DNA from: Serratia sp. PL17
Lineage (GTDB): Bacteria; Pseudomonadota; Gammaproteobacteria; Enterobacterales; Enterobacteriaceae
Assembly (NCBI RefSeq): GCF_017832355.1
Contig: NZ_JAFIBY010000002.1
Coordinates: forward strand, 248,001-312,000
DNA: 64,000 nt
Direction of reading: 5' to 3'
The position numbers and the translations under genes were made by a program. This document shows positions 9,312 to 18,626 of the stretch, piece after piece (position 1 is the first letter of the stretch; each line of letters begins with the position of its first letter). A model generated the notes under the pieces. The model made no database searches, was not told the DNA's origin, and saw nothing but the letters and a program-made list of their open reading frames with translations.

Positions 9312-10369
9312 GTGACGGCCCCCAGGGTGTTCAGCTCGTAGTTTTGGCTGGGCTGGTTAGTGGTCAGATTCAGGTCATAGTCCGACACACCGGTCGCTGC
9401 ACCAATAGCCGTGCGGATGGATGACAGCAGCAGCGTTTCACCCGGTGACAGCGAGCGGAACAAGGCGTTCAGGCTGAGCATCACGGCGCGGCGCGTGGCT
9501 GCTGTGTCCGGCACCAGGCGCACCGTCATGTCCAGCGGCTTTATGGTCAGCGGAATGGCCCATACCTCGACACCGCCAGGCTTCCCCACCCAGGTACCGG
9601 TGGCCGGGTCTTGATGGCGAAACAGATAGGCTTGCATCACCGTTCTGTCGGTCTCTGTCGGGATAATGTCACCCCGTTGGTCATAGACCCAGGCCAGCCC
9701 CACGGTACCGATGCCGTGCCAACCATCGAACGCCCAGGCGCGGCTCACGCCCGCTGTTTCCGTCGCCCAGATGACGAAATCATGCAGCGCACCACCGACG
9801 GGCGGATTGCGCTTGCGATACAACAGACGGGCCAGTAGTTCACTGATGGTCTCGATATCAGCGCCACCGGATACGCCTTCGGCTGCAACCACACCGTCGC
9901 TGTTGACACCCGGCACCGGGGAAATCAACGTGAGCACGTCGCCACTCTTCAGGTTGCCACGTGTGCCGACCTCATCCGCCTGGACGGTGACGCGCACCTT
10001 GCCAGCGGAAGGGGACTCTGTGGCGATGACGTGGCAGCGGATGCCGTCCTGCGTCTGCATTTCTGTGTCCAGCGGCAACGTATTGTTCCCGGTGAATATC
10101 ACCGGGCCAGCCGCGTACTGCGCCGCTTTACGAATAACGCCCTCGTTGCGGGCGGTATCAATAATGGTGTCGTCATCGGATTTATCAGACGGGATGATTT
10201 GATTCACTATCCAGGTCTGATAATCGTAGACATCGCGGAGAGCGCCACTAAAGGCGATATTTAACGCCCGCTCTACACCGACAATCGGTACCTGTTGATT
10301 TAATTCAACTTCCAAGTCCTGAATGCCGGTGCGAATAATCTGGCGTGTTGTCGGTACATTAAAGGGCAT
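9296..10369 (-). CDS. Baseplate wedge protein, Mu gp47 / P2 gpJ family
   Basis: 357 residues starting MPFNVPTTRQIIRTGIQDLE. The middle part has the pattern VSGGADIETISELLARLLYR and the nearby NPPVGGALHDFVIWA seen in gpJ-type baseplate wedge proteins. It is structural, part of the contractile tail baseplate. It overlaps the gp46-like gene by 11 bases. Confidence 0.9.
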   Translation of the reverse strand: MPFNVPTTRQIIRTGIQDLEVELNQQVPIVGVERALNIAFSGALRDVYDYQTWIVNQIIPSDKSDDDTIIDTARNEGVIRKAAQYAAGPVIFTGNNTLPLDTEMQTQDGIRCHVIATESPSAGKVRVTVQADEVGTRGNLKSGDVLTLISPVPGVNSDGVVAAEGVSGGADIETISELLARLLYRKRNPPVGGALHDFVIWATETAGVSRAWAFDGWHGIGTVGLAWVYDQRGDIIPTETDRTVMQAYLFRHQDPATGTWVGKPGGVEVWAIPLTIKPLDMTVRLVPDTAATRRAVMLSLNALFRSLSPGETLLLSSIRTAIGAATGVSDYDLNLTTNQPSQNYELNTLGAVTWRIV

Positions 10370-10808
10370 TTTCCATCGCCTCCCAGCGTTTCTTTATTTC
10401 TACGGTGAGTGCGGTTTTATCGGGGCGGGTCAGTACAATACTGAGCGCCAGCCAATTTATACGGGGTATGGTGGCAATAACCTGAGCGCTACGGGCGTAG
10501 CCGTAACGTAATAAAGGTTGCAATGATAGGGTGGCGTAATTTTCCGCACGTAGCCGAATTTCTTCAGTGAGCTTTTCGCGGTCAATTAACCAGAGTTTGG
10601 AACCCCAGGGGAAATCACTGAAAGAGTCGCCGGGCCAGCCGCGACGGTCATCGGTACCGTCGGGTAGCTCGTCGCTAATGTCTGCGCGGACATCGGTGAA
10701 TAAGCAAATCAGCACTAAAGAAACAAGGCCCTCGTCAAGCGAAAGGCCATTGTGTTCTATCTCAATATCGCCACAGGCGGGCAAATGCCAATTTACTTTG
10801 ATGGTCAT
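10359..10808 (-). CDS. Baseplate protein, Mu gp46 family
   Basis: 149 residues. LICLFTDVRA, DRRGWPGDSF and LWLIDREKLTEEI match the small wedge-associated protein that follows the spike gene in Mu-like phages. It overlaps the spike gene by four bases (ATGA). Confidence 0.85.
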   Translation of the reverse strand: MTIKVNWHLPACGDIEIEHNGLSLDEGLVSLVLICLFTDVRADISDELPDGTDDRRGWPGDSFSDFPWGSKLWLIDREKLTEEIRLRAENYATLSLQPLLRYGYARSAQVIATIPRINWLALSIVLTRPDKTALTVEIKKRWEAMENAL

Positions 10809-11344
10809 AACGGTTTCGTTGTATTAGCACCGTCGCCATCCCTATGAATATGGTCAAGGAAACTTTTCTCCCCAACCGTTATATCTTCACTGAAGATGAC
10901 TTTACCGGTGACATTAATGAGTTTACTCACAATGTCACAGGACTCTTCAGCGACCAGATTAACCGTCTTCCCCCTTATTTCTATTACACCGTCTTTCTTG
11001 AGGGTGATGGTGTGGCCCTCACTGTGATACAGGCAAACGTCGCCGGGGTCTAGCCCTTTGGGTCGGGATTTCTTGTCCTCGACGGCGATGGCCACTAGGC
11101 CGGAACGGCGACCACCCACCGCGACTACAATGGCCTCAGACCCCACTGGCGGCACCGATGACATGCCATAGTTCTGGAAGCGTTCCACGTCGTCGTTGGT
11201 CTCATCTGCCAGGCTTTGCACCTGAAGGTTCTGCCGTCCCAGGCTGTCGGTCACGATACGTACCACGGCACGGTCAACCATCAGGCGCAGGCGGCGGCCG
11301 ATGGCACCGATAGAGCGCGCGACATTGCCTTCTTTCAGTCCCAT
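10805..11344 (-). CDS. Baseplate spike, Mu gp45 / gpV family
   Basis: 179 residues. The N-terminal OB-fold region contains VQSLADETNDDVERFQNYG. The C-terminal beta-helix ends in HIHRDGDGANTTKPL, like the HxH iron-binding tip of gpV-type membrane-piercing spikes. It overlaps gpP by 10 bases. Confidence 0.88.
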   Translation of the reverse strand: MGLKEGNVARSIGAIGRRLRLMVDRAVVRIVTDSLGRQNLQVQSLADETNDDVERFQNYGMSSVPPVGSEAIVVAVGGRRSGLVAIAVEDKKSRPKGLDPGDVCLYHSEGHTITLKKDGVIEIRGKTVNLVAEESCDIVSKLINVTGKVIFSEDITVGEKSFLDHIHRDGDGANTTKPL

Positions 11345-12420
11345 GTTGCCCCCACAGTTGCCTTTTTCTTGCCTTTCTTGCCCTTGGCTTTTTCTGCCGG
11401 GATATCCATAGACTCCGGTGGTACCAACGACAGTATGGTGACGCGGCCGGAATCCCCCTCCATGAATGACACGGTTTTAATCAGCCAGGTCACATCCAGT
11501 TGCTGTATGGCATCCTTCACAACCACCAGGCGATTGAGCTGCCATAAGGGGCCGGTCTCGCCGTTCTCCCGCCAGCCAGAAACGGTGATCTCGGTGGTGT
11601 TGGCTTCGCCTTGCATCCGGGCCTTGTACCATTCGCCGCGTGCACTGGCACCACCCACCGTCAGATTATCCTCGTTGACCAGGATTTTCGGACGGTAGCG
11701 GGTGATCTCACTGTCGGTCACCACCACCTGGCGGCCGCCGATCACTTTCGTCGGCTGGTCATCCCAGGTGGTACCGCCAGCAGCAGCCGAGCCTTTGACA
11801 ATGTACTGGCTGGCGCGGCCCTGCCAACTGAAGCGGCCACGCGCCGCCAGGATATTATCGCCCAGCACCAGCGCCACACCGGCGCGTTGGGTTGAGGCAC
11901 GAGTAATAACCAGTCGCCCCCAGGCGTCGGAAGTAACCAACACACCACGCTGTTTGGCCAGTCTGTCCAGCAGCTCAAACACGGTTTCGCCTTGCTCCAG
12001 TGTGATACCGCTAAAGGCCTCGCCGGTGTCGGTCTCGTTGATGACCTCGATACCGTAGGGCTTGCAGAGGGTAGCGGCGAGGGTCTCCAGCTTCTGGCCG
12101 CGCCACTGGCCGGATTTATCCACCACGGAGCTGTCGACCAGGTCGCCGGTCTTGTCACGGCCCAACACACGTATTGCCACGTTCTCAGCGTCATAGCTGG
12201 GAATGAAATCATCAATGTATCCGGTCAGCACGCGATCACTGCCGATGTTGACCACACAGGCCATACCCGGCTTGATAGCGCGTGGTGCGGCGGCAGACCA
12301 TCGCGCGGTGATGGTGAGATCAAACTCACCAGCTACGCTCTCCAGAGAACGGTTGATGGTCATATCCGTCCAGCCACCCCAGATTTTCCCGTCAACATTC
12401 AGGGTTAATTCTTCACTCAT
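11335..12420 (-). CDS. Baseplate hub protein, Mu gpP / P2 gpD family
   Basis: 361 residues from the ATG at 12420 (MSEELTLNVDGKIWGGWTDM). The order TGYIDDFIPSY, GRDKTGDLVDSS, then LEQGETVFELLDRLAKQRG is that of gpP/gpD tail hub proteins. A Lys-rich tail (AKGKKGKKKA) follows. The start overlaps gpN by 8 bases. Confidence 0.9.
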   Translation of the reverse strand: MSEELTLNVDGKIWGGWTDMTINRSLESVAGEFDLTITARWSAAAPRAIKPGMACVVNIGSDRVLTGYIDDFIPSYDAENVAIRVLGRDKTGDLVDSSVVDKSGQWRGQKLETLAATLCKPYGIEVINETDTGEAFSGITLEQGETVFELLDRLAKQRGVLVTSDAWGRLVITRASTQRAGVALVLGDNILAARGRFSWQGRASQYIVKGSAAAGGTTWDDQPTKVIGGRQVVVTDSEITRYRPKILVNEDNLTVGGASARGEWYKARMQGEANTTEITVSGWRENGETGPLWQLNRLVVVKDAIQQLDVTWLIKTVSFMEGDSGRVTILSLVPPESMDIPAEKAKGKKGKKKATVGATWD

Positions 12421-13672
12421 CACCGACCACCTCAATCACCTGAACCGGCAGGATAAACGCCGGATAGCGGAGACGGTTACGAGTCACCAGCTCATCACGC
12501 TGTTCGGCATCACCAGTTTCACGCCAGGCCAGCAACATCACCGGCGTGGTCTGCCGGGGTGACACGCGGCGCAGCTCCGGCAACTGGACGCTGCGAATAC
12601 GCACGTCATTGACCACGGCAAAGCGCAGATCCCGCAGCGAGCGCCACAGGTCTCGCTGGCCGGACTCCACGGCATCAATGGCCTGTTCGCCCAAACGTTC
12701 GGCCAACTCATCGCCGGTGCTCTGGGCTTCCTGGCTGGTTTCGAAGGTTGCGGTGGCCACCGTCTCCGCTTTAGCCACCAGGGAGGCGACGATCACCAGT
12801 TGGCGGAAGTCATCGATATTGGTCTGCATGGCATCAGAGACCTCGATAGTGGAAGAACGCGTGACGCTGCTGGCAAAGCCGGTATCCACATTGACCGCGA
12901 TATTATCAGCCAGGGATTTGGTCGCTGCCTGGGCCGCGCGTTCACCGTCCCATTTATCCTGCAATTGGTCATAGACCTGAAGCGCCCAGGGAGCTTCAGT
13001 CACCAGGTCTTTCACATCGCTGATGAGGTTGGTCACATCCCGGACCAACTCGCCAGGTGAGGCCACAATGATACCTGCCAGGTCTTTGAAGCGGTTGAGC
13101 CTGTCCATCCACTCATTCAACGCATTCGGCAACGTCGGCAGGTTGATGACAAAGCCCTGCAGGTCATCCAGCAAGGTGTCCACCATGTTGCCAACGCCGT
13201 CCAGCGCGGCAAAGTAGTCGCCGTTGGCCAGCGCCGCTTTGACGCTATCGGCTGCGCTGAGCGTGGTGGCTGTGGTGTCTTCCTGCTGGGTCGGGAAAAG
13301 CTGCTCACCTGCCTCGAATACCTCGAAGGAGACATAGGCAATGCCGCCTTCTTCAGTGCTGAGCTTGTGGGTGACTTTCCCCGCCTGAACCTGCTGCACC
13401 CCAAACCAGGGGTGTACCAGTTCACCCGGCCCCGGTGTGTTCAGTGCCGCCAGCAGGCGATTGAACTGTGCCTGATAATCGTTCCCCAGCAGGATGCCGT
13501 TAATCTGTTGCTGGGTCAGAACGGCCCCGTGGTCTTCCGTCCAACCCACTTCCTTTTTGGGGTAGGCATGGGGGATCGCGCGACGGCCACCAGTGCCTTC
13601 CACATCAACGAAATAGAAGGGAACGCCGCGAAAAGAGGCATCGCGCAGTTCTTCCCACTTGATTGCGGCCAT
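12413..13672 (-). CDS. DNA circularization/tail protein, Mu gpN family
   Basis: 419 residues. The N-terminus (WEELRDASFRGVPFYFVD, later HAYPKKEVGWTEDHG) is the conserved start of Mu gpN-type proteins, which link tape measure, tube and hub. The start overlaps the tape-measure stop by one base. A longer helical middle region follows. Confidence 0.9.
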   Translation of the reverse strand: MAAIKWEELRDASFRGVPFYFVDVEGTGGRRAIPHAYPKKEVGWTEDHGAVLTQQQINGILLGNDYQAQFNRLLAALNTPGPGELVHPWFGVQQVQAGKVTHKLSTEEGGIAYVSFEVFEAGEQLFPTQQEDTTATTLSAADSVKAALANGDYFAALDGVGNMVDTLLDDLQGFVINLPTLPNALNEWMDRLNRFKDLAGIIVASPGELVRDVTNLISDVKDLVTEAPWALQVYDQLQDKWDGERAAQAATKSLADNIAVNVDTGFASSVTRSSTIEVSDAMQTNIDDFRQLVIVASLVAKAETVATATFETSQEAQSTGDELAERLGEQAIDAVESGQRDLWRSLRDLRFAVVNDVRIRSVQLPELRRVSPRQTTPVMLLAWRETGDAEQRDELVTRNRLRYPAFILPVQVIEVVGDE

Positions 13673-15444
13673 TAATCCTGCTCCACATTACTGATGCCGG
13701 TTTGTGCGCTCATCGTCACGCCCGGTGTATTGATTTTGACGCTGGTCACCTGTACCCGGTCATCCTTAACGGACACCTCAATCTTGCCCTGGAGCTGAGG
13801 CGGTACCATCGGGTAACTGCCCATTTGGTTCTGAGGCTGTAACGACGCCCAGGGGGACGGGTCTTGATAGGTCGGGGCTGACGTAAACCAGTTTTTAACA
13901 TCGTCCCACATGGTTGAACGGTCGGCATTTTCCTTGGCTCGCTTTAGTAGCGCCGCTCGCTCCTCGTCGTTTTTGGGGAATGGGACTAATGACGCGATTT
14001 CAGTTGCGGTGTTTACGGCCATTCCGACTAATCCACCCGTATTGCTTTTGGGCTTTTCCTTACCGTCAGGAAGACCAGGGAGATCACTTCCACCCATACC
14101 GCCACCAGGCATGTTAGTGACATACACCGGCATAACCCCGGAACCAAACACATCGGCGATACCGGACGGGATACCTTTCTTTCCGGGACGCAAAAAGTCA
14201 TAGGTGCCTTTACCAATCTGGAATGCCTTGCGAGCCACCAACAGCCCCCCCGTGGCGATGGCCACGTTTTTGCCAATCTCTAACCAATTTTGGACGGTGT
14301 CCTGGTCAACAGAGTTAAGCGCGTCAGCCAGCTCTTGCACCGGCTTAGCCAGTTGGTTAGTGGAGAACTTGTTCCAGACGTTATTGAGGCTTTGCATTGC
14401 TGAGGTGAAATCTTTGGCCGCATAAGCCGCATCATTCATGATGCCGGTGCCATCTCCGACCACAGCTTGATATCGCTTGAGGTTCTCTGCGCCTTTACCC
14501 GATGTGACACTGCTGATAAGTAGGATACTGTCTTGGTTAAACCCTGCGCCCAGCAAGCGGGCATTCTGAGCCGCAGCACCTTTACTGCCTGACTTTCTTG
14601 CCAACTCGGCGAGTAGAACGGGTAGCTCGCGCATCAACCCATCCTTACCAAATACATTTATGCCATTTCTTTTTAGCTCTTTGACTGTATTTGGTTTTTG
14701 CAGGTCACGAATGAGGTTTTCAGTCGCTGTTGCTGCCGTGTCGCGGTCTCCAGTCGCATCAATGGCTGACTCCAGCACTACGCCAACATCTTTTACCCCA
14801 GAAACTCCACGACCACCTGCTGCCGAGTACATCGAGAAGGCTCTAACCCCTTTTTCAGCAATATCTTTTAGCTCGAATGCACCTTCCTTACCCAGCTTAT
14901 TCAGCGTATCCATCGCCTGTAAGGTCTGTTGCTGCGTTTGTAACTGGAACTTAGTAAATTGCGAAAACAATGCGCCAATGGACTCACCCGAGCCACCAGA
15001 TGCAGCGATAGATGCAGCCATTATGTCGCGATTTTTATAACCAAAATCAATTTCACCAGTAACCGTGGCCACTTTCTCTACTGCGCTAACAACCTCACTG
15101 TCATCGACCTTGAATTTGATAGAGGAGTCTTGCATGCCGCTCAGCATGGCGGCCATTTCTACGCGGGTTTTCTCTGCGGCAATCCCCATCATCGTCATAC
15201 GGCGATCAACCTGAGTAAACTCGCGCAGCATGGCCCCCCCAGCAAACCCGGCAATAGCCGCTGTATAGCGGTTACCCAACTGATCAAGCCCACGACCAGC
15301 AGCCTCGCTCGTGGCTTTGACGACAGACATGGCGCGCTGATTGCGCTGGGCGAACTCTGACATGTTGGCACCGTACTGGCGGGCCTTAGCCGTCAGGTTA
15401 CCCGCCAGGTTGATGATGATTTCGGTATCAAGGCGCTTTGCCAT
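13672..15444 (-). CDS. Tail tape measure protein, Mu gp42 type
   Basis: 590 residues, short for a tape measure, which predicts a fairly short tail. The start MAKRLDTEIIINLAGNLTAKA and the long helical TP901-like core (residues ~60-380) with a hydrophobic stretch near AIAGFAGGAML are typical. It follows the tail-assembly chaperone, whose frameshift product ends inside its first codons. Confidence 0.9.
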   Translation of the reverse strand: MAKRLDTEIIINLAGNLTAKARQYGANMSEFAQRNQRAMSVVKATSEAAGRGLDQLGNRYTAAIAGFAGGAMLREFTQVDRRMTMMGIAAEKTRVEMAAMLSGMQDSSIKFKVDDSEVVSAVEKVATVTGEIDFGYKNRDIMAASIAASGGSGESIGALFSQFTKFQLQTQQQTLQAMDTLNKLGKEGAFELKDIAEKGVRAFSMYSAAGGRGVSGVKDVGVVLESAIDATGDRDTAATATENLIRDLQKPNTVKELKRNGINVFGKDGLMRELPVLLAELARKSGSKGAAAQNARLLGAGFNQDSILLISSVTSGKGAENLKRYQAVVGDGTGIMNDAAYAAKDFTSAMQSLNNVWNKFSTNQLAKPVQELADALNSVDQDTVQNWLEIGKNVAIATGGLLVARKAFQIGKGTYDFLRPGKKGIPSGIADVFGSGVMPVYVTNMPGGGMGGSDLPGLPDGKEKPKSNTGGLVGMAVNTATEIASLVPFPKNDEERAALLKRAKENADRSTMWDDVKNWFTSAPTYQDPSPWASLQPQNQMGSYPMVPPQLQGKIEVSVKDDRVQVTSVKINTPGVTMSAQTGISNVEQD

Positions 15445-15926
15445 GCTGCTTCCTCAACTGAGCTGTGATGCGGAACAGTTGCCGCAATGGCAACTGTTCC
15501 AGGTAAGACACGCTGAACCGCGCGGAAAGGTTGACGAGTAAGTTACTGAGCGCCGTCGCCAGCGGCATCAGTTCGCCCCCGCTGGCTAACCTCTGTCAGT
15601 AGACCGTCAATATCATCCGCCCGTTTGGTTAGCAGCTTCAGATCTTCGGGGTGAAGCTGGTAAATCTGCTTCAGACTCAGCGGGCCTGGAATACTACCGA
15701 TCGCGGCAATTTGGCGGCGTAGCATCTCCAGCCCCATCATGACCTCGGAGCAGTAGGCTACAGCCTTGCCGTTATCAGCCAGAACTATCCGTTCAGAGGC
15801 CAACTGAGATTCCACCACATCCTGGGTGGTCAACTCGCGCAGCTCCACGTCCATATGGGTGGTTTCATCCGGTGAGCCTTTGCCGGTGACCAGGCCGTAG
15901 ATCAATGTCACTGTCATCTTGGCCAT
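15428..15926 (-). CDS. Tail-assembly chaperone, frameshifted long form (gp41-X)
   Basis: After the run of five G (15573-15581) a shift of -2 moves ribosomes into a frame that stays open for about 49 codons. It begins GELMPLATALSNLLVNLSAR, then SVSYLEQLPLRQLFRITAQ and LRKQHGKAP, stopping at 15428 inside the tape-measure start. Contractile and non-contractile tailed phages make a long and a short tail chaperone this way, and Mu is known for using -2. Not tested experimentally. Confidence 0.65.
15543..15926 (-). CDS. Tail-assembly chaperone, short form, Mu gp41 family
   Basis: 127 residues from the ATG at 15926 (MAKMTVTLIYGLVTGKG). LRELTTQDVVESQ and LSLKQIYQLHPEDLKLL are usual for FluMu gp41-type chaperones that coat the tape measure before the tail tube forms. 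It starts two bases after the tail-tube stop. Confidence 0.85.
   Translation of the reverse strand: MAKMTVTLIYGLVTGKGSPDETTHMDVELRELTTQDVVESQLASERIVLADNGKAVAYCSEVMMGLEMLRRQIAAIGSIPGPLSLKQIYQLHPEDLKLLTKRADDIDGLLTEVSQRGRTDAAGDGAQ
15573..15581 (-). promoter_or_regulatory. Probable -2 programmed frameshift site
   Basis: The minus strand reads CGGGGGCGA. It lies 11 codons before the short-form stop, at the same point as the G-run slip site of phage Mu gp41. Slipping back two bases after GGG gives GGC GAA CTG and enters the open downstream frame. Confidence 0.6.
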
Positions 15927-15928
15927 GG

Positions 15929-16279
15929 TTATACCTTCACGCACTTGGTGCCGATGAACGTCACCTCAATTTGGCCGTTGTCTTCCGCCAGCGTGGCCGG
16001 GTTCTCTGCGGCCGCGCCGGTCATCATGTAGCTCAGACCGTTGTCACCTTCGAACATCACGGTAACGTTCTCCATGTTGCCGATTTCAATCACGTCCATA
16101 TCCTCTGCGGCCGCGATGGTCATCTGGATCGACGGGTTGGTAATCTTGCGCGAATAGCCCCAGTTCTTGCCGCCACCGCTGTGCATCGTGCGGGCATACC
16201 CACCAGGGTTTAGCGTTGAGGTTCCCTTGGTCTTGATTTCCCGGCCATTCACGCGAATGGCTGCTGAGCCTAAAATCAT
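15929..16279 (-). CDS. Tail tube protein, Mu gpM family
   Basis: 116 residues: VNGREIKTKGTSTLNPGGYAR, then NMENVTVMFEGDNGLSYMM and VTFIGTKCVKV. This is the pattern of Mu gpM, which forms the inner tube of the contractile tail. It lies nine bases after the sheath gene. Confidence 0.9.
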   Translation of the reverse strand: MILGSAAIRVNGREIKTKGTSTLNPGGYARTMHSGGGKNWGYSRKITNPSIQMTIAAAEDMDVIEIGNMENVTVMFEGDNGLSYMMTGAAAENPATLAEDNGQIEVTFIGTKCVKV

Positions 16280-16288
16280 GTTGCCCCC

Positions 16289-17758
16289 TTAGAGCTTGAA
16301 CTGGATCAGACCCGCCAGAACGCGGAGCTGGTTGATAATGTTCGGGTGAATGATGAAGTTCAGCCGGTTGCGGTCACTGGTGTCACGGGTCACAGAAAGC
16401 GTGGCTTTGTAGTCGTCAAAATCTTCCACCAGTCCGGCAGGCTCCAGCTCGGTGATGAAGATATCCAACAGCTCCTGGGTGCAAAGCTTTGGTGTCATGA
16501 CAGGTTGACCCGGCTCCAGCGTGTCCAACGCATCATCGTCAGCCAGCTTGTGGCGTGGGTAACGGTTGGTGAACCGGTTCTTGATGACGTAGCGGATGTG
16601 GCCCAACGTCGCCGGTGACGTGATATCCAGGTAAGAGGTATCCGCATCCCCAAAACTGTTTACCCGATAGGTGGTGATCTCCCGCTCAATGCAGACGCTG
16701 CCACCGGCATTGACGTAATGGGTGGCCACACCATCAAACAGATGGAGGTTGCGCTCAACCATATCCCAGCGCACCTCTTTGGCGGGTGGCAGGATGCCAG
16801 GCAGTGCCAGGGTCTGGAGTGGCCGCGCCGGGTCAATCGCCAGATGATACGCCGCAATACCCGCATAGGCCGCCGCCCACAGGTAAGCCGGTTGCGGTGC
16901 CAGGTTGGTGCCAAGCGAGGTGATCAGGAAGTCATTGCGGGTATTACCCCATGTGCCGGTCTGCGCATGAGTGCCGCGCACGGCAGTGTAGGCAATCGCC
17001 TCGACCATACGCATCGGCCCCCAACGGTTTAGCAGCTCGTCACGCAAGGTGTTCAGGCTGGCTACATCGTTGAACGGACACACAATATGGTTGAACCATT
17101 CATCGCCCAGGGAGGCAATGATCGCCGCCATATCCGGGGTACCGGTACCGCCCGTGAATGCTGAGATTGCTACACCCAGCCCGGCCGGGGTCTGTTCACC
17201 GACATAGTAGTTGACGCGCACATCCAGGTCATTGGTGGTCAGGCCTGTCCCTTTCGCGGTTAACACCACAGTGCCGGTCTCATCTTCTTTCACCGCAGCC
17301 GTGACCGGCAAGGTGGCCACAGCGTTGACAGCAGCAACAATGGCGGTGGCTACGGTGGCAGCAGTCGCCGCTGCGTTGACGCCAACCTGAACGGTGACGC
17401 CACACACCAACAGGGCCAGCGTACCGGCAGCCGTTGCTGACCCCGTTACGACCAGTTCGCTACTGGCTGATTTTCCCGCAGCAATGTCGCCGATCCCCAT
17501 AGCCCAGGTCTCGGTGTAACTGTTACCTTTACGCAGGGTCTTGAGCATCTCCGCCAGCATGGAGCCACGGCCATACAGGTTATCGGCGGTGCTGTCGCTG
17601 GTGATGCGGTTCTGCGTCAGGGGGGCGGCGCTGCCGTTGGCCAACTGCTGGCCAATGACCAAGATTTTATGTTGTTGTGCCGGCGCGCTGTCGAGCGCCA
17701 TCGAGTTGTCGATCTCGATGTACACCAGCGGCACCCGAACATCATTAGGGATTGGCAT
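16289..17758 (-). CDS. Tail sheath protein, Mu gpL family
   Basis: 489 residues. The start MPIPNDVRVPLVYIEIDNS and LVIGQQLANGSA, NLYGRGSMLAEMLK, and the C-terminal RNRLNFIIHPNIINQLRVLAG are conserved in gpL. It forms the contracting outer tail layer. Confidence 0.93.
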   Translation of the reverse strand: MPIPNDVRVPLVYIEIDNSMALDSAPAQQHKILVIGQQLANGSAAPLTQNRITSDSTADNLYGRGSMLAEMLKTLRKGNSYTETWAMGIGDIAAGKSASSELVVTGSATAAGTLALLVCGVTVQVGVNAAATAATVATAIVAAVNAVATLPVTAAVKEDETGTVVLTAKGTGLTTNDLDVRVNYYVGEQTPAGLGVAISAFTGGTGTPDMAAIIASLGDEWFNHIVCPFNDVASLNTLRDELLNRWGPMRMVEAIAYTAVRGTHAQTGTWGNTRNDFLITSLGTNLAPQPAYLWAAAYAGIAAYHLAIDPARPLQTLALPGILPPAKEVRWDMVERNLHLFDGVATHYVNAGGSVCIEREITTYRVNSFGDADTSYLDITSPATLGHIRYVIKNRFTNRYPRHKLADDDALDTLEPGQPVMTPKLCTQELLDIFITELEPAGLVEDFDDYKATLSVTRDTSDRNRLNFIIHPNIINQLRVLAGLIQFKL

Positions 17759-17761
17759 TAT

Positions 17762-18028
17762 TTACTTCTCCGTCTTGGTGGATTTGGGTGCCGCTGCTGC
17801 CTGTTCTACAGGGGCCGCTTCGGTCTTCGGGGGAGCAGCGTCGCTCACGGCAACATTGCCCTCGGATTGCGGCGTGGTGAGGTCGCTTACGGCCACATCA
17901 CCTTCGGCAATACGGCGCAACCAGTAGGCAGACAGCGAAAGGCTTTCCCCCTCGGTGGCCAGGTAGGTGCCGTCTGGCTTGCGCACATGCACGTCACCTT
18001 TGGGCTTAAGGTTCTTGGTCTTCATCAT
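17762..18028 (-). CDS. DUF2635 protein, Mu gp38 family
   Basis: 88 residues. The first half (VHVRKPDGTYLATEGESL, then YWLRRIAEGDV) is the DUF2635 core. The C-terminal half is an Ala/Pro/Thr-rich low-complexity tail. It overlaps the preceding gene by 23 bases and precedes the sheath gene by three. The precise role in tail assembly is unknown. The second Met (18025) is an equally good start. Confidence 0.85.
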   Translation of the reverse strand: MMKTKNLKPKGDVHVRKPDGTYLATEGESLSLSAYWLRRIAEGDVAVSDLTTPQSEGNVAVSDAAPPKTEAAPVEQAAAAPKSTKTEK

Positions 18029-18626
18029 CCTGTCCTCTCACGGGGATAACGGCTTCAATAACAGGGACGCCGCCGTTTGGTGTTGCGGTCATCCCCAGAC
18101 GGAGGAAATCAGGTAACACACTGATATCCGTTTCTTCGTCGAGCTTAAATTCCTGATTCCACATCACCGCCCACATGGTCACGCCCAGGTCATCCAGGCT
18201 GCCGCTGTAGATGTTGTCGGCGGAAATGTCGGATGCCTTGCGCTCCGCGCCCATACCCTTAGCCGCAGTCGGTTGAGCCAGGCGGCGGCACACCTTGCCG
18301 GTCATTACCTCAGCACGCAGGTCACGGCCATACCCCCAAGAATTGGTAGCCATCACGTAGGCTACCCAGGTGACCAGCCCCACGGTGCCACCGGCTTCAT
18401 GCCGGATATCCCGCACCCGCAACGCAGCTACGCGTATGGAACCGTTGCGGTCAGACAGGTGCCGCTTAACCTCATCGGGGGTGTTGAACTGGCCAATATG
18501 TCGCTCAACCTTGCGCACCTGGTCAGGGTTGTCACCTTCCAGATCTTGTTGCAGCCAGGCGACAATCCGCTCAGCGGCGGCAACTGTGCTGCCGAGGGTA
18601 ACCAGGCTTGGGCGTTCTTCACTCAC
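18006..18626 (-). CDS. Mu gp37-like protein (DUF1834)
   Basis: 206 residues from a GTG start at 18626, which overlaps the stop of the previous gene (GTGA) and has AGAGG seven bases upstream. Position and general pattern (IVAWLQQDLEGDN, RHEAGGTVGLVTWVAYVM, LRLGMTATPNGG) point to the gp37 family, a probable tail terminator or joining protein. Confidence 0.75.
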   Translation of the reverse strand: MSEERPSLVTLGSTVAAAERIVAWLQQDLEGDNPDQVRKVERHIGQFNTPDEVKRHLSDRNGSIRVAALRVRDIRHEAGGTVGLVTWVAYVMATNSWGYGRDLRAEVMTGKVCRRLAQPTAAKGMGAERKASDISADNIYSGSLDDLGVTMWAVMWNQEFKLDEETDISVLPDFLRLGMTATPNGGVPVIEAVIPVRGQDDEDQEP

